DNA from: Tritrichomonas musculus
Lineage: Eukaryota; Parabasalia; Tritrichomonadida; Tritrichomonadidae
Direction of reading: 5' to 3'
NCBI GenBank assembly: GCA_039105265.1
Contig: JAPFFF010000005.1
Location: 1,178,001 to 1,242,000, forward strand
Length of the DNA: 64,000 nt
Below the pieces are notes generated by a model, which saw only the letters and a list, made by a program, of their open reading frames with translations, was not told where the DNA came from and searched no databases. Within the stretch, counting starts at the first letter, position 1, and each line of letters starts with the position of its first letter. The position numbers were made by a program, and so were the translations under genes. Shown here piece after piece: positions 1 to 9,658 of the stretch.

Positions 1-662
1 TATTTTAATTTTAAAAAATCATAAAATTCTGAAAAGTATTCAAAAAAGTTACGAATTGTTAGGAGAGGAGGGTATTTGTAAATTCATTTTTATGGAAAAA
101 AATATTGAATTCTCTTTTTATTTCATTTGGTATGATGCAATTCAAAGAAAATAACTGCAAAATACTGATAATTTTTTAAAATTTGAATTAAGGGAGTAGT
201 TGGATGAAAATCACTTTTTATGAGCTATATCAAAAAAATTGAATAAATTTTTTTGTACTAAATAACTATAGATTTTATATATTCCAAATAACTTTTAATA
301 TAATTTATATTTATAAATTTATAAATTATTTTTATGTGTTATATTATGGCTTGAATTTATATATAACATTAATATTTGAATTATTATCAAAGATATTGCA
401 AATAGAGTTGATTTGAGAAATTTGAATTTATTCAAAATATTGAAAGATTTTTTAATTCTAAACTGCCGAATAAATATAAATGTTAATATATTAGTTAATA
501 AATGAAATATATTATTTTAAATCGTAATTATAATGTTTATTCAATATATAAATCATATAAATACTTTATAAATAACAAATAATTATCATTATTAAAGGAC
601 AATCGTTTTTTTCTACGCCACTTTTTGAAATTATTAAATTTTGAAATTTTCTTTTGTGAACA
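1..662. other. AT-rich spacer without a gene
   Basis: Very AT-rich sequence with stops in all frames. I see no gene, RNA or clear repeat here, apart from the start of the repeat arms that begin near 663. Confidence 0.6.
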
Positions 663-793
663 TAAACTAAGTTTTTTAATTATTACCTTATTCACAAAAA
701 AATTGAGAGTTTTTAATTCAAATTTTCTATGAGTCTTCAGAAAGTAGAACGATAAGTAGGGACAAATTATTTTTTTAAAAATAAACTTAGTTC
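663..793. repeat. Small inverted-repeat (MITE-like) arm beside the mariner element
   Basis: The stretch begins with TA then AACTAAGTTTTTTAATT. It ends with a similar sequence in the opposite orientation (…AATAAACTTAGTT). The first 18 bases recur as an exact inverted copy at about 2458-2475, on the far side of the transposon. The motif GATAAGTAGGGACAAATT at about 752-769 recurs with one change near 2452. These arms look like MITE termini related to the mariner end sequence. The order of nesting cannot be fixed by eye. Confidence 0.5.
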
Positions 794-2223
794 AATAATG
801 TTTACCTCTCTTTCAATTTTTTGAGAGAATTTTTTTGAAAAAATTCTATGAATCTTATCAAAACTGAACGATAAAGAGGTAAAGATTATTATTTTTTAAA
901 AATCATATGTATTCAATTTTGAATTGATGAAAAATAAAATATTGAAAAAGTTAAAAAAAGATTTTTATTGATCAAAAACCAGAACTTTGCCAGTTATTGG
1001 ATCTGTTCTATAGAAAACGTGAGTTCGATAATTATTATGAATTTGCTTAACTTGCTTCCAGTGCCCGTTGATACATTCTCCATTTAGAGAATTGCAAACA
1101 TAGCATCTTGCCCAAAATGATTGATAGAATTGATGCAGTTTGTCATCTGGAATTAAACACCATTCTCTTGATATTGCATTAAACAGTTCGTACTTGGTTC
1201 GGAAAAACTTGCCTGCTAATTTTTTTTTTTATGAATGACCAGACCTGTTCTATGGGAGACAGGTCCGGCGATTTTGGGGCCCATGGCAAAAACTGTGGAA
1301 CTTTATTTGCCAAATATTGTCTTGTATAAATGGTGGTATGACTAGGAGCATTGTCTTGTTTCCATACAAAGGTACGACCAAATATCGCCTGAATGTGGTT
1401 GAATATGAAATTGTTTTCCAGCTTATCACAGTAGCTTCTGGCGTTTACATGTCCTTCGAACATTAATAATGGTGTTCTAAACCCCCTAGGGCCAATACCA
1501 CCCATATCATTACAGACAAAGGTTTCTGATCTTTGATGTAGAATGATTCGGGTGGATGATGTCCCCACTCCCTCCAAATCCCACCTTCATTTAAATTGAC
1601 ACAAACTGTTGATTCATCTGTGAAGATGATTGGAGGGAGTGACCTAGGGGGATATGTCAAAATTAGGATTGACCTTTTTATTCTCGCATTCTTGAGTTGT
1701 GGCTTTAAGGGAACCACTGCACTTCTTGAATAATATTTGATTTTGTTTTCGTTTAAAATATTTTTGGTTGTTGATTTAGATGTGTTGAAATTATTTGAGA
1801 CGACTTCTAAACTTTGAGTAGGATCAGACAACATTAAAGCACAAACAGACTTCTTTATATTGTTGGTAATTGTTATTGGTCTTCCTCTCTTAGGGGAGAT
1901 TGTATTAAATTGTAAATAAGATTTGTAGAATTTTTTGACTATTTCTTTACATCTGCCAATTTTATTTCCAATGAGAGACCACTGATTTCCAAATTGATTT
2001 ACTAATTTCAAAATTTCTATTTTCTCCGATTCGCTTAAAGGAACCTTGGCTGTGTTGTTTTGCATTGCTTTAAAATTTCAGAAGGAAAAAAAATTGTGAA
2101 AATTTATTCCAAAATATTTGATAAGATTTATTCAAATTTATTTTTTTTTTATTTTATTTTGATAAAAACCTCCTATAAACCTCTCAATTTTGAATAGAGG
2201 TAAACATTAAAAAATTAAGTTTA
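782..2223 (-). mobile_element. Tc1/mariner DNA transposon, decayed
   Basis: The element is bounded by TA dinucleotides (782-783 and 2222-2223). The first is followed by AACTTAGTTCAATAATG, and the second is preceded by its imperfect reverse complement. The shared terminal stretch of about 30 bp includes AATGTTTACCTCT. The single gene inside is a transposase on the minus strand. TA target duplication, short inverted repeats and a length of about 1.44 kb all fit the Tc1/mariner superfamily, which is abundant in trichomonads. The internal gene is frameshifted, so this copy is not autonomous. Confidence 0.8.
965..2065 (-). pseudogene. Tc1/mariner transposase, DD34E type, frameshifted
   Basis: This is the cut-and-paste transposase of the surrounding element. 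The N-terminal part (ATG at 2065) has a helix-turn-helix-like region and the first catalytic Asp in FTDES. A second frame from about 1577 to 1180 carries the second Asp (KQDNAPSH) and the Glu in SPDLSPIEQVW. There are 34 residues between that Asp and Glu, which is the Tc1-type DD34E spacing. A third frame continues from about 1195 to a stop at 965 and encodes a plausible C-terminus (…NGHWKQVKQIHNNYR…). Two frame changes therefore break the gene: one between about 1463 and 1577, one near 1190-1230 beside a T-run. A homologous C-terminal segment occurs at 19279-19506. Confidence 0.85.
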
Positions 2224-2946
2224 CCATATCTTTCAATTTTGAGAAGATGAAAATAAAAAAAAAAAAGAATATAAAAAAGTTATTTATTCAGGAAAAATGC
2301 ATTTTAAATAGCTTTGGGAGCCTTTGAGGGCTAAGCCCAATTGGTTAAGGTAATAGCGTGAGCCTCAACCTGAGATGAATGAAAGTAATCATGCCATTAT
2401 AACTTAAAAAAAATATTTAGCTTTATTCAAATTTGAGAGGACGATAAGAAGGGACAAATTAAAAAACTTAGTTTAAAAGTAAAAAACTCTTAAAGCGTTT
2501 CATAAAAATTATATACAAATTTTGAATTATTTGATTATGCTAGAAAAGCAAAATTTAAGTTTAAACATATATAATAAATATACATATGATTAATAAAAAT
2601 TATTTTCATCTTTACATAATATTTACAAGGATAAATTAAATTCAAATTTTCACCTTTTTGCGAATATACCAGAAAATTTGAAGACCATGCACAATTTTTT
2701 TTTTTTTTTGGTGGTTTAGTAATTCAATTTTTAAAAACAATCAAGAAAAAACTTTTCAATTTTTTTTATAACGTTTTTATCCAAAGTACATATTAGGTAA
2801 AATACATAAAATACTAATTATTTTTATTGCGGGTATTTTTTCATTGAATTAATTTGAAATCATTTAATTATTGAATAATTTTTTTAAAATGTCTATCGTT
2901 TTGGCCAAAATTTGATCATTAAAGTCAATATTGCAAGGTCTTTTAT
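2224..2946. other. Spacer with repeat arm and tRNA-like stretch
   Basis: No gene is seen. At 2447-2475 there is a repeat arm that is the inverted partner of the arm at 663. At about 2329-2400 there is a less AT-rich patch, containing AATTGGTTAAGGTAATAG, that resembles a tRNA D-arm or box A. I could not fold it into a complete tRNA. The rest is AT-rich and leads into the HEAT-repeat gene. Confidence 0.5.
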
Positions 2947-4575
2947 ATGAATTCAAATTCTCCATCTGGCTGTAAGATACTTTTCTACCACAATAGCAGC
3001 TCAAATGAAAAAGCTAATGCAGATAGTTTTCAAGCTATATCCAAAGTTTGCTTGCCTTTTTACAAATTTGAAATTCGTTCAGACGAAAATCAAAATGATA
3101 GTGATAAAACCTATTTTGAATTGAGCTTTTTGAGAAATAATGTAATGCCAAATATTATGGAGAAAATTCATTCTTTTGACTCAGATACAATAAATAATCT
3201 TCCAGCATTTACTAAGCTGATTGTTACTATTTTTGAAAAACCAGGGCTTGACTTAATTAATTCAACAATTTTTCATTTGCTGGAAGAAATGCTTTCAACA
3301 TCGAACTTGTCAAAACCTTCATTAATATTTGATGTTTATTTTAAATGTCTTGCGAGTATCAGTGAAAAATATCGAGATGATATCTTAATTTATAAGATAC
3401 AACAATTTTCAGCATCCCAGGAATCGAACTTTCGGATTATTGCTGTAAGACTTATTCCATATGTGTATTCAACTCAAAAAATAATCACCAATTTCATGGC
3501 TTTATCTCTTGATAGAGTTCCGTTAGTAAGATCGACTGTTATTCAAAGCCTTACAGATCCAGGCATATTTGATCTTCCAGAATCTCATCAAAATGATGGC
3601 GATAATAACACCAAAGATGGAAACGTAAAAGATTTTAAAACGAGACTAGGGCAAGAAATTGTTGATTCAATTTTGAATTCAAGTGTGCACGATTTAGCAG
3701 ATTCTGTTCAAAGAACTGCAGCTACAACAATTGGTATCGTTGCCCCACATTTAATTGAACCAATACGTGCTTTTCTCGGCCAACGAGGTACAGCTAAGGC
3801 AGCTCTAAAAAGTGTCAAATCGATCGTTTCACATAGCTCATTTAAAGAAATTTATGATGCATTCCAAAACGCCATCAAGTTTCAACCAGAAAATTCATGT
3901 GCAGTATTAATTAATATATCAAAAATTGTCAAAAAGGAAGAGCATCCTCTTCTTCTTGAATGTGCAAAAGCTTTGAAAGGCTATATTACACTCATTAATT
4001 ATCTGCACAAGTTTTCAGAAGCTTTTGAAGACAAAGAAATTTTTCTATCTTTTCTTGATCCTACTACACAAAAAAGGTGGCGAAGCAGAAGTGGATTGTT
4101 AAAGCAAGCTATTTTATTTATACCAACTTTTCAAAGAAAGCTAGTTCCAATTGCTAAAAGTTTTGCATGTGATGATATTGCAATTATTAGAAATATGTCA
4201 GTAGAGCTTTGGGCTAATCTTATCAAAAGCGGTGAAGCCTTGGTACAAAATTCTAATGACGAATCTCGTCAGGCCGCGTTAGAATCAGCAACAAAGTTCG
4301 AAGATTTATGTGAAATTATTTCTGTTGGCTTCCATCAACGATTAGTTGTTTGTAAGGTTATTGGAAGACTCGGATATAACGATGAAAAATATGGAAAAAT
4401 TACAGATGATATGTCAAAAGATCCCGTCCCAAATGTTCGAATATGTATGGCAAGAAATCTCATTGGTAGCGGATCCTTTGATAAATTTTTCAGTCAGTCA
4501 CAAGATCCTGAAATTGCTGCATTACGCGAAGCAGATCGTGAGGAAATGGAAAAAGAAAAAGAAAATAAATCTTAA
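2947..4575 (+). CDS. HEAT-repeat protein, PP2A scaffold (A/PR65)-like
   Basis: A 542-residue all-helical protein made of degenerate HEAT repeats. Segments such as LSLDRVPLVRSTVIQSL (around residue 190) and DPVPNVRICMARNL (around residue 495) have the DxVPxVR pattern typical of the inter-helix turns of the PP2A 65-kDa A subunit and related phosphatase scaffolds. The family holds catalytic and regulatory phosphatase subunits together in the cytoplasm and nucleus. Length is close to that of PR65 (about 590 residues), but the repeats are strongly diverged. A low-complexity insert rich in Asp and Asn lies near residue 217. The protein ends in a charged Glu/Lys tail. The start is the first ATG after in-frame stops, with a TCAATATT sequence about 25 bases upstream. 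Assignment to HEAT is fairly safe; the PP2A link is inference. Confidence 0.7.
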   Translation: MNSNSPSGCKILFYHNSSSNEKANADSFQAISKVCLPFYKFEIRSDENQNDSDKTYFELSFLRNNVMPNIMEKIHSFDSDTINNLPAFTKLIVTIFEKPGLDLINSTIFHLLEEMLSTSNLSKPSLIFDVYFKCLASISEKYRDDILIYKIQQFSASQESNFRIIAVRLIPYVYSTQKIITNFMALSLDRVPLVRSTVIQSLTDPGIFDLPESHQNDGDNNTKDGNVKDFKTRLGQEIVDSILNSSVHDLADSVQRTAATTIGIVAPHLIEPIRAFLGQRGTAKAALKSVKSIVSHSSFKEIYDAFQNAIKFQPENSCAVLINISKIVKKEEHPLLLECAKALKGYITLINYLHKFSEAFEDKEIFLSFLDPTTQKRWRSRSGLLKQAILFIPTFQRKLVPIAKSFACDDIAIIRNMSVELWANLIKSGEALVQNSNDESRQAALESATKFEDLCEIISVGFHQRLVVCKVIGRLGYNDEKYGKITDDMSKDPVPNVRICMARNLIGSGSFDKFFSQSQDPEIAALREADREEMEKEKENKS

Positions 4576-5318
4576 AATTTTGTTGTTTAGTAGACAAAAT
4601 CAATAGAGTTTTAGGGTTGATATATTAACTTTATTGATTCATTTGTTTTGATTTTATGCGAATATTATGTTGAAAAATTTATACATGAACGTGTTATATT
4701 ATTTTTTATGTTATTTACTTTCGTTAACACACTTTTACGTTTTGTCTTTGATTTTTTTTCAATAAAAATATTTGAAGCGAGTTTTATTGATTCTTACATA
4801 CTTATTTCATTTATAAACCAGTTATTATTTGGATAGTTTCAATTTAATATTATTCCTCATTATGATATAAGGTGCTAGCTTTTTAAATACCATATTGTTA
4901 CTTTATTTATGATTTAGACTATCTTCTATTTAAATTTTGGTAGCTACAGAAAAAAGAAATTGTTTTTTGGTTAATTATATATATTTAATATATGATGATT
5001 ACTTTATTTGGTATAAATAAATGATTTTTATAGTTTAAGGTGAGATATTTAAATGTATAAAATTATGATTTTATTCAATTTTTTGAAAGCATAGCATAAA
5101 AAAGATTTGATTAATGATTGCATTTATATATGATTAAATAAAATAATTTCCTATAATAACTAATTTATATAGTATTTAAAATATAAAAAAATACAAATAA
5201 TCTAAAAGGAATATAATAAACACATAAATTGTTGCATAATTTTCGAAATTGCTTTTAGTATACTTTCAATTATTCGTCGTTTATTTCAGTTAAAAATATT
5301 AATACGTTTTTGCTCATA
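4576..5318. other. AT-rich intergenic spacer
   Basis: Between two plus-strand genes. A chance ORF of 62 codons (4648-4836) rich in Phe/Ile/Leu is not supported as a gene. I see no RNA gene or clear repeat. Confidence 0.5.
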
Positions 5319-6407
5319 ATGTTGAAATCTGGGAGAGCAATTCGCCAAAGCAAGATTATGACTATGAAGGCAAATCCTCCTTCACTAGTTCCACCGGTTA
5401 GACAAACTTCATACATGGATTACGAATCGTTATCAGAAGGAGATAAAACTAAATGTAAGAGATTAATTGAAGAATTCAAAAGAACAGGACAAATTTCTTG
5501 CCCAACTGCAATAATGTATCAAAAACTTCTTTGTGTTCTTCGAGAAGAAAGGAGGATCTTTTCATCACAAGGCGATTTTGTTAGGGCTGGAGAACTTGAC
5601 ACAATCATGAGAGAACTTTCACAATTTTATCACGAAAATAAATTGTACAAAGCCAAAGCAGAAGAGGTATCTACTGCTGAAAATCAATATCGAATTACAC
5701 TTGGCAACTACGCGGAAGCCAAAGAAAAATGGGAAAAAGAGCTCTCGAAGCAAGAGCAGCAAAGAACACGAGCAATTCAACGTGTAGATGAATCATGTGA
5801 TCAAAGAATGAATGACTACGACACAAAAATTCCAGATTTGCTTCCAGCAAGCCATAGTAAACTCAGTCCTGAGCTTCTTAACATTAAGGATAGAGAAAGG
5901 CATATGATTGGTTGTAGAATGTTCAAAGAAGCAGAACAATTGCACAAAGAATTCGAAAAAAGGCAAAAAGAAGAACTACAACGTCGTCGTTTTGAATATT
6001 TTCAATCATTTGAAATTGAGCGAAAAGAACTCGAAGGAAGAAACAATCGGAAGAAGACAGCAGTTCGTTCTGATTGGGAACGAAAGATAGATCATACTCA
6101 GCATGTTGCCAATAAAGAAACCAAGCCACTTGGCAACGCAGTTGGATACCTCGAAAGGAAATTGATTGATGCTAAAGCAGAATATATTGGCGAAGATGAT
6201 CCAATCATCAATGAAGAAAAAGCATTATATGAATCAACAAGGTTTAAGAGATATCAACCAACAATTTCAAGAACAATTACGCCTCGTTCTCTCCTGAGTT
6301 CACAAAAATCTATTTCAAGTCTTTCTGCCAATATCACAACTAAGCGTATGAGCGCCACAATGCAAAAACAGAATCGTAATTTCGACAGTGTAAGATGGCC
6401 TCGATGA
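5319..6407 (+). CDS. Coiled-coil protein of a trichomonad-type family
   Basis: A highly charged, helical protein of 362 residues, counting from the first ATG at 5319. An open frame three codons longer begins with TTG and is unlikely to be used. After a short basic N-terminus comes a helical region (residues about 30-110: EEFKRTG…, REERRIFSSQGDFVRAGELD) and then long heptad-rich coiled coils to about residue 290. A Ser/Thr/Arg-rich tail follows (RTITPRSLLSSQKSISS). The segment SPELLNIKDRERHMIGCRMFKEAEQLHKEFEKRQ resembles, in spacing and pattern, SPTLIEMRHNARSLLATHRFEEAAQVAEQIAKRE in the large Lys/Glu-rich protein encoded at 34349-38293, so the two may share a domain. No enzymatic motif is present. 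A cytoskeletal or scaffold role is only a guess. Confidence 0.75.
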   Translation: MLKSGRAIRQSKIMTMKANPPSLVPPVRQTSYMDYESLSEGDKTKCKRLIEEFKRTGQISCPTAIMYQKLLCVLREERRIFSSQGDFVRAGELDTIMRELSQFYHENKLYKAKAEEVSTAENQYRITLGNYAEAKEKWEKELSKQEQQRTRAIQRVDESCDQRMNDYDTKIPDLLPASHSKLSPELLNIKDRERHMIGCRMFKEAEQLHKEFEKRQKEELQRRRFEYFQSFEIERKELEGRNNRKKTAVRSDWERKIDHTQHVANKETKPLGNAVGYLERKLIDAKAEYIGEDDPIINEEKALYESTRFKRYQPTISRTITPRSLLSSQKSISSLSANITTKRMSATMQKQNRNFDSVRWPR

Positions 6408-6945
6408 ATTCATTGTGCTTAAGTTAACTGGTGATAATTCTCAAATAAAGCAAGCCCATTTTGATAATGTTGACAAAAATTATATTTAAAATTAAAAGTT
6501 AATAAATATGTATTAATGATCTCTCTTAGAATAAGTATTTTTTTTTTTTTTATAATATTAGTTTGCATATGGTTTGAGAATTTCATTCTTGGTATTATCA
6601 TAATCTTTGACCAATATACGAAGTATGATCGTATTCATTCATTCAACAATAAAACACTTTTTAAATTCTTCATCATATCAAAAAACATAATGCTTCACGA
6701 TATTATTATATGTCGAACCAAGGAATCATATCAAATTTGTATTAAAATCTTCACATATTATGATTATTAAACAAAATTGAAACAACTTTTTCAATTCATT
6801 CAAATCCTCTCAAAAGATTAGTCATTTCATTTCGAATGTGAAATGAACAATCTTTTGAGAGCTTTTCTGAAGAATACAATCTTTTCAAATTTGAAAATAT
6901 AAGAAATGCGAAATTAGTTGATGATACTTCACAAAACAAATGACT
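6408..6945. other. Intergenic spacer with hairpin
   Basis: No gene is supported; the ORFs of 60-84 codons here are AT-rich chance frames. The notable element is a stable inverted repeat at 6807-6861 (listed separately) about 100 bases upstream of the Myb gene. Confidence 0.5.
6807..6861. repeat. Perfect 13-bp hairpin with inner arms
   Basis: CTCTCAAAAGATT at 6807-6819 pairs with AATCTTTTGAGAG at 6849-6861. Inside it a second arm (CATTTCA / TGAAATG) extends the hairpin, leaving a small loop. It lies upstream of the Myb gene start. It could be a small palindromic element or a regulatory structure; the sequence alone does not decide. Confidence 0.6.
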
Positions 6946-6958
6946 TCATTTTACATTA
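6946..6958 (+). promoter_or_regulatory. Inr-type core promoter of the Myb gene
   Basis: TCATTTTACATTA lies one base before the ATG at 6960. It matches the T. vaginalis initiator consensus TCAYTWYTCATTA at 12 of 13 positions. In trichomonads the Inr sits immediately upstream of the coding start and is bound by IBP39. This supports the chosen start. Confidence 0.65.
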
Positions 6959-6959
6959 G

Positions 6960-7616
6960 ATGTTTTACTACCAAGACAAGTCAAAGGCAAGAATCGCATA
7001 TAATTTCAATTCAAATTTAAACAAGCCAAGTTTTGAAGATAAACATTTCCAACTTATGGCAAATAAAACCGAACAAAATAAAATATCTCAAAATAAAAAA
7101 CGCACTCGAATTCCATTCACAAAAGAAGAAGATGAGCGTTTAATTTCTCTTGTTAATATGTTTGATATCAAAGATAAAAATAGTTGGTATATTATTGCTA
7201 ATAATATCGTTGGAAGAACTCCTAGACAATGCAGGGAACGTTATCAGCTTTTTCTTAGTGATAATGTCCGTAAAAATGCAAAATGGACTAAAGAGGAAGA
7301 TGAATTACTTCTTGAAAAATACAGTATATTTGGGCCTCACTGGAAAAAAATGGAGCAATTTTTTGAAGGACGAACATCTTATAATATAAAAAATAGATTT
7401 ATATCACTCAGTCGTAAAAACAAATTTCAAATTCAAAATGAAGCAGATCAACTTCAAATTATACCTTCTATTTTATCATCACCTATTTCAGATCTAAATA
7501 ATACATCAAATATCTTGGATAACGGCAAAGATATAGCATCAAATTATTTTGATATAGACTCCTTTGACGATTTTTCATTTTTTGAAGAAGAGAGCAATTT
7601 TGATGTATTTTAATTC
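6960..7616 (+). CDS. R2R3-type Myb DNA-binding protein
   Basis: A 217-residue transcription factor candidate. Two Myb/SANT repeats are visible: residues about 50-100 (FTKEEDERLISLV…SWYIIANNIVGRTPRQCRERY) and about 106-152 (WTKEEDELLLEKY…HWKKMEQFFEGRTSYNIKNRF). Each has spaced aromatic residues and a recognition helix (TPRQCRERY, TSYNIKNRF). The C-terminal tail (residues 155-217) is acidic, with a final run of Asp/Phe/Glu, which could act as an activation region. In trichomonads, small R2R3 Mybs control genes such as ap65-1 from promoter elements. An Inr-like motif directly precedes the ATG. The next methionine (residue 33) would also keep both Myb repeats, so a shorter form cannot be excluded. 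Confidence 0.85.
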
Positions 7617-9658
7617 AATATGGCTTGCTTGATTAAATTATTACTTTTAATTTCAGATTTTTTAACGAAGGCTGCTAGATAAAATACTTGCCATTATTCA
7701 ATTCAGCATGAAATAAATCAGACCTTGAACTTATTTTAAGTTCATATATAATTTGATGTTAATATATTTTAATTATTATATTAAAAGATTATGCATATTT
7801 ATATTATAAAAAATAAATGTTACATAGTATTTTCCAAGATATTATAAAAGTTTAAATAAGAATGTTGATCGTTTTTTTTATAAAATTATTTCTCGCAAAA
7901 GGTAAACGGAGGCCGTTTATTTTGTCGGTTAAAAAAAATAAAAAAACATCAATAACAATTGTTCTCTTGGACCTTTTAGATAAAAATTACCATTAATGAG
8001 AGATATTTTGATATTTCAAAATAATATTATAACTTACGGAGTAGAAATTTATCTTTTTTTTGTACTTTTTATTATCAAGGGTATTAATCATGAACAAAAT
8101 GTTTCGATTATTACTCCACTTCTAATGATTTATATTGTATGCCAGTATATAATATTGGCTATATAGACAAAAAATAAAATAATCGTAACATTTCCCTAAT
8201 ATCATGAAAATAATTTTTCAATGAATTATTTTATGAATGGTAACTTTTTGTTAAATTATCTAACTTTTTGTGATATAATGAAAAACCAAAAGTATATATT
8301 GATATATCTTTTCAAAGTAAATTTATTTAAGAAACTTTAATCATATATTATTTTTATTTTAATATCTATATTTTAAAATGTTTTTTTAATTTGAATATTA
8401 ATAAATATATGCATATATAATTGAACTTTTTTAAATCATTTGCAACAAATAGAAAAATAGAAAGCAAGTTTAAATTACAATAAATCATTTACGTATATGT
8501 ATTTTTTAATTTTAGTGATGAACTTCAATTTTAATGTCCCCTTCAAACAATATTAGTTGTCAAAGGCACAGCCCAATATTAAAAATACTCAACAAAAAAG
8601 AACAGTTTAATAATATTCATCAACAGATTCGTTTATTTCAATATCAATACATGTTCAAAAAAATATTTGAAACAATCAAATTTGATTATTGATTTTTTCA
8701 ATATCAATCTAATTATTTTTCAAAAATTTCATTATTTTTTCATACTTTTTGATATGTATACAAATTATTTTCATCTATATTTATTAAAAAAATTGATTTA
8801 CTTTATGCTAACTATAATATGTTCATCAGAAATCCTCAATGTATTACATATATTTTTATATTTATATTATTTTATTTTATTATAATGCTTATTAATATTG
8901 GTAAAATGATTTTAAAATAAGATATTTTCATTTTTAATTCCATTAAATTGAATAGTATTTATTTAAAAATACAGAAAATTTAATGACTTTATTATTTTTA
9001 TGTTCTCAATATATTTTCTATATGCTTTCAAAATATTTATTTATAAATATGCTTTATACAGGAAAATAATAAATAATATTGAAATATTTTAGATATAATA
9101 TATAATATATTATATTATAATATATATATTCATATATATCTAAGCAATATTTAAAAATGAGTTAGAAAAAACAGTTTCTAAGCAAATTCCTCTTATACAC
9201 CTAGAAATATTTTGAATACATGCTTGACGTTAAAATTCAAATTTTTCACTTTTTCTATTACATATTTTAAAATTGATATTATTCCAATTTTCCTAAGACA
9301 GATCTTATTTGCTTCTAAATAAAAATGTTTAAGATAATAAATTAAATTTATATTTTATGATTATTTAACGAAATCAGGAAATTGAAAAAAAACAACATTT
9401 GTTTACCTTTTTCTCGCACCTCTGTTCTAATGAAGATTACAAACATCAATAAACAAATTTTACCGCCTTATTTAATCAGTCACTTTTAACCTCCTTATAA
9501 TAATGTAATATTTTGAAGTGATTAAAACTGAATAATCGTATTTTTTTTTTAAAATGATAATTTTTTTCATTAAAAAATTATATATTAAATATGATACAAT
9601 AGTATATTTTATGATTATTCAAGAAATAAATTCTATTGTATCAGGCTGTTTTTACAGT
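7617..9658. other. Long AT-rich gene desert
   Basis: About 2 kb with no supportable gene. It contains AT-rich simple sequence (for example alternating TA around 9096-9138) and short chance ORFs. I see no tRNA and no intact transposon. The left end of an inverted-repeat element starts at 9659. Confidence 0.5.

Noticed and set aside
4648-4836. 62-codon ORF as a membrane peptide gene
   Set aside because: Residue use (Phe, Ile, Leu, Tyr) is what random AT-rich DNA gives; no promoter-like motif.
8667-8885. 72-codon ORF in the gene desert
   Set aside because: Same AT-driven composition; no support.
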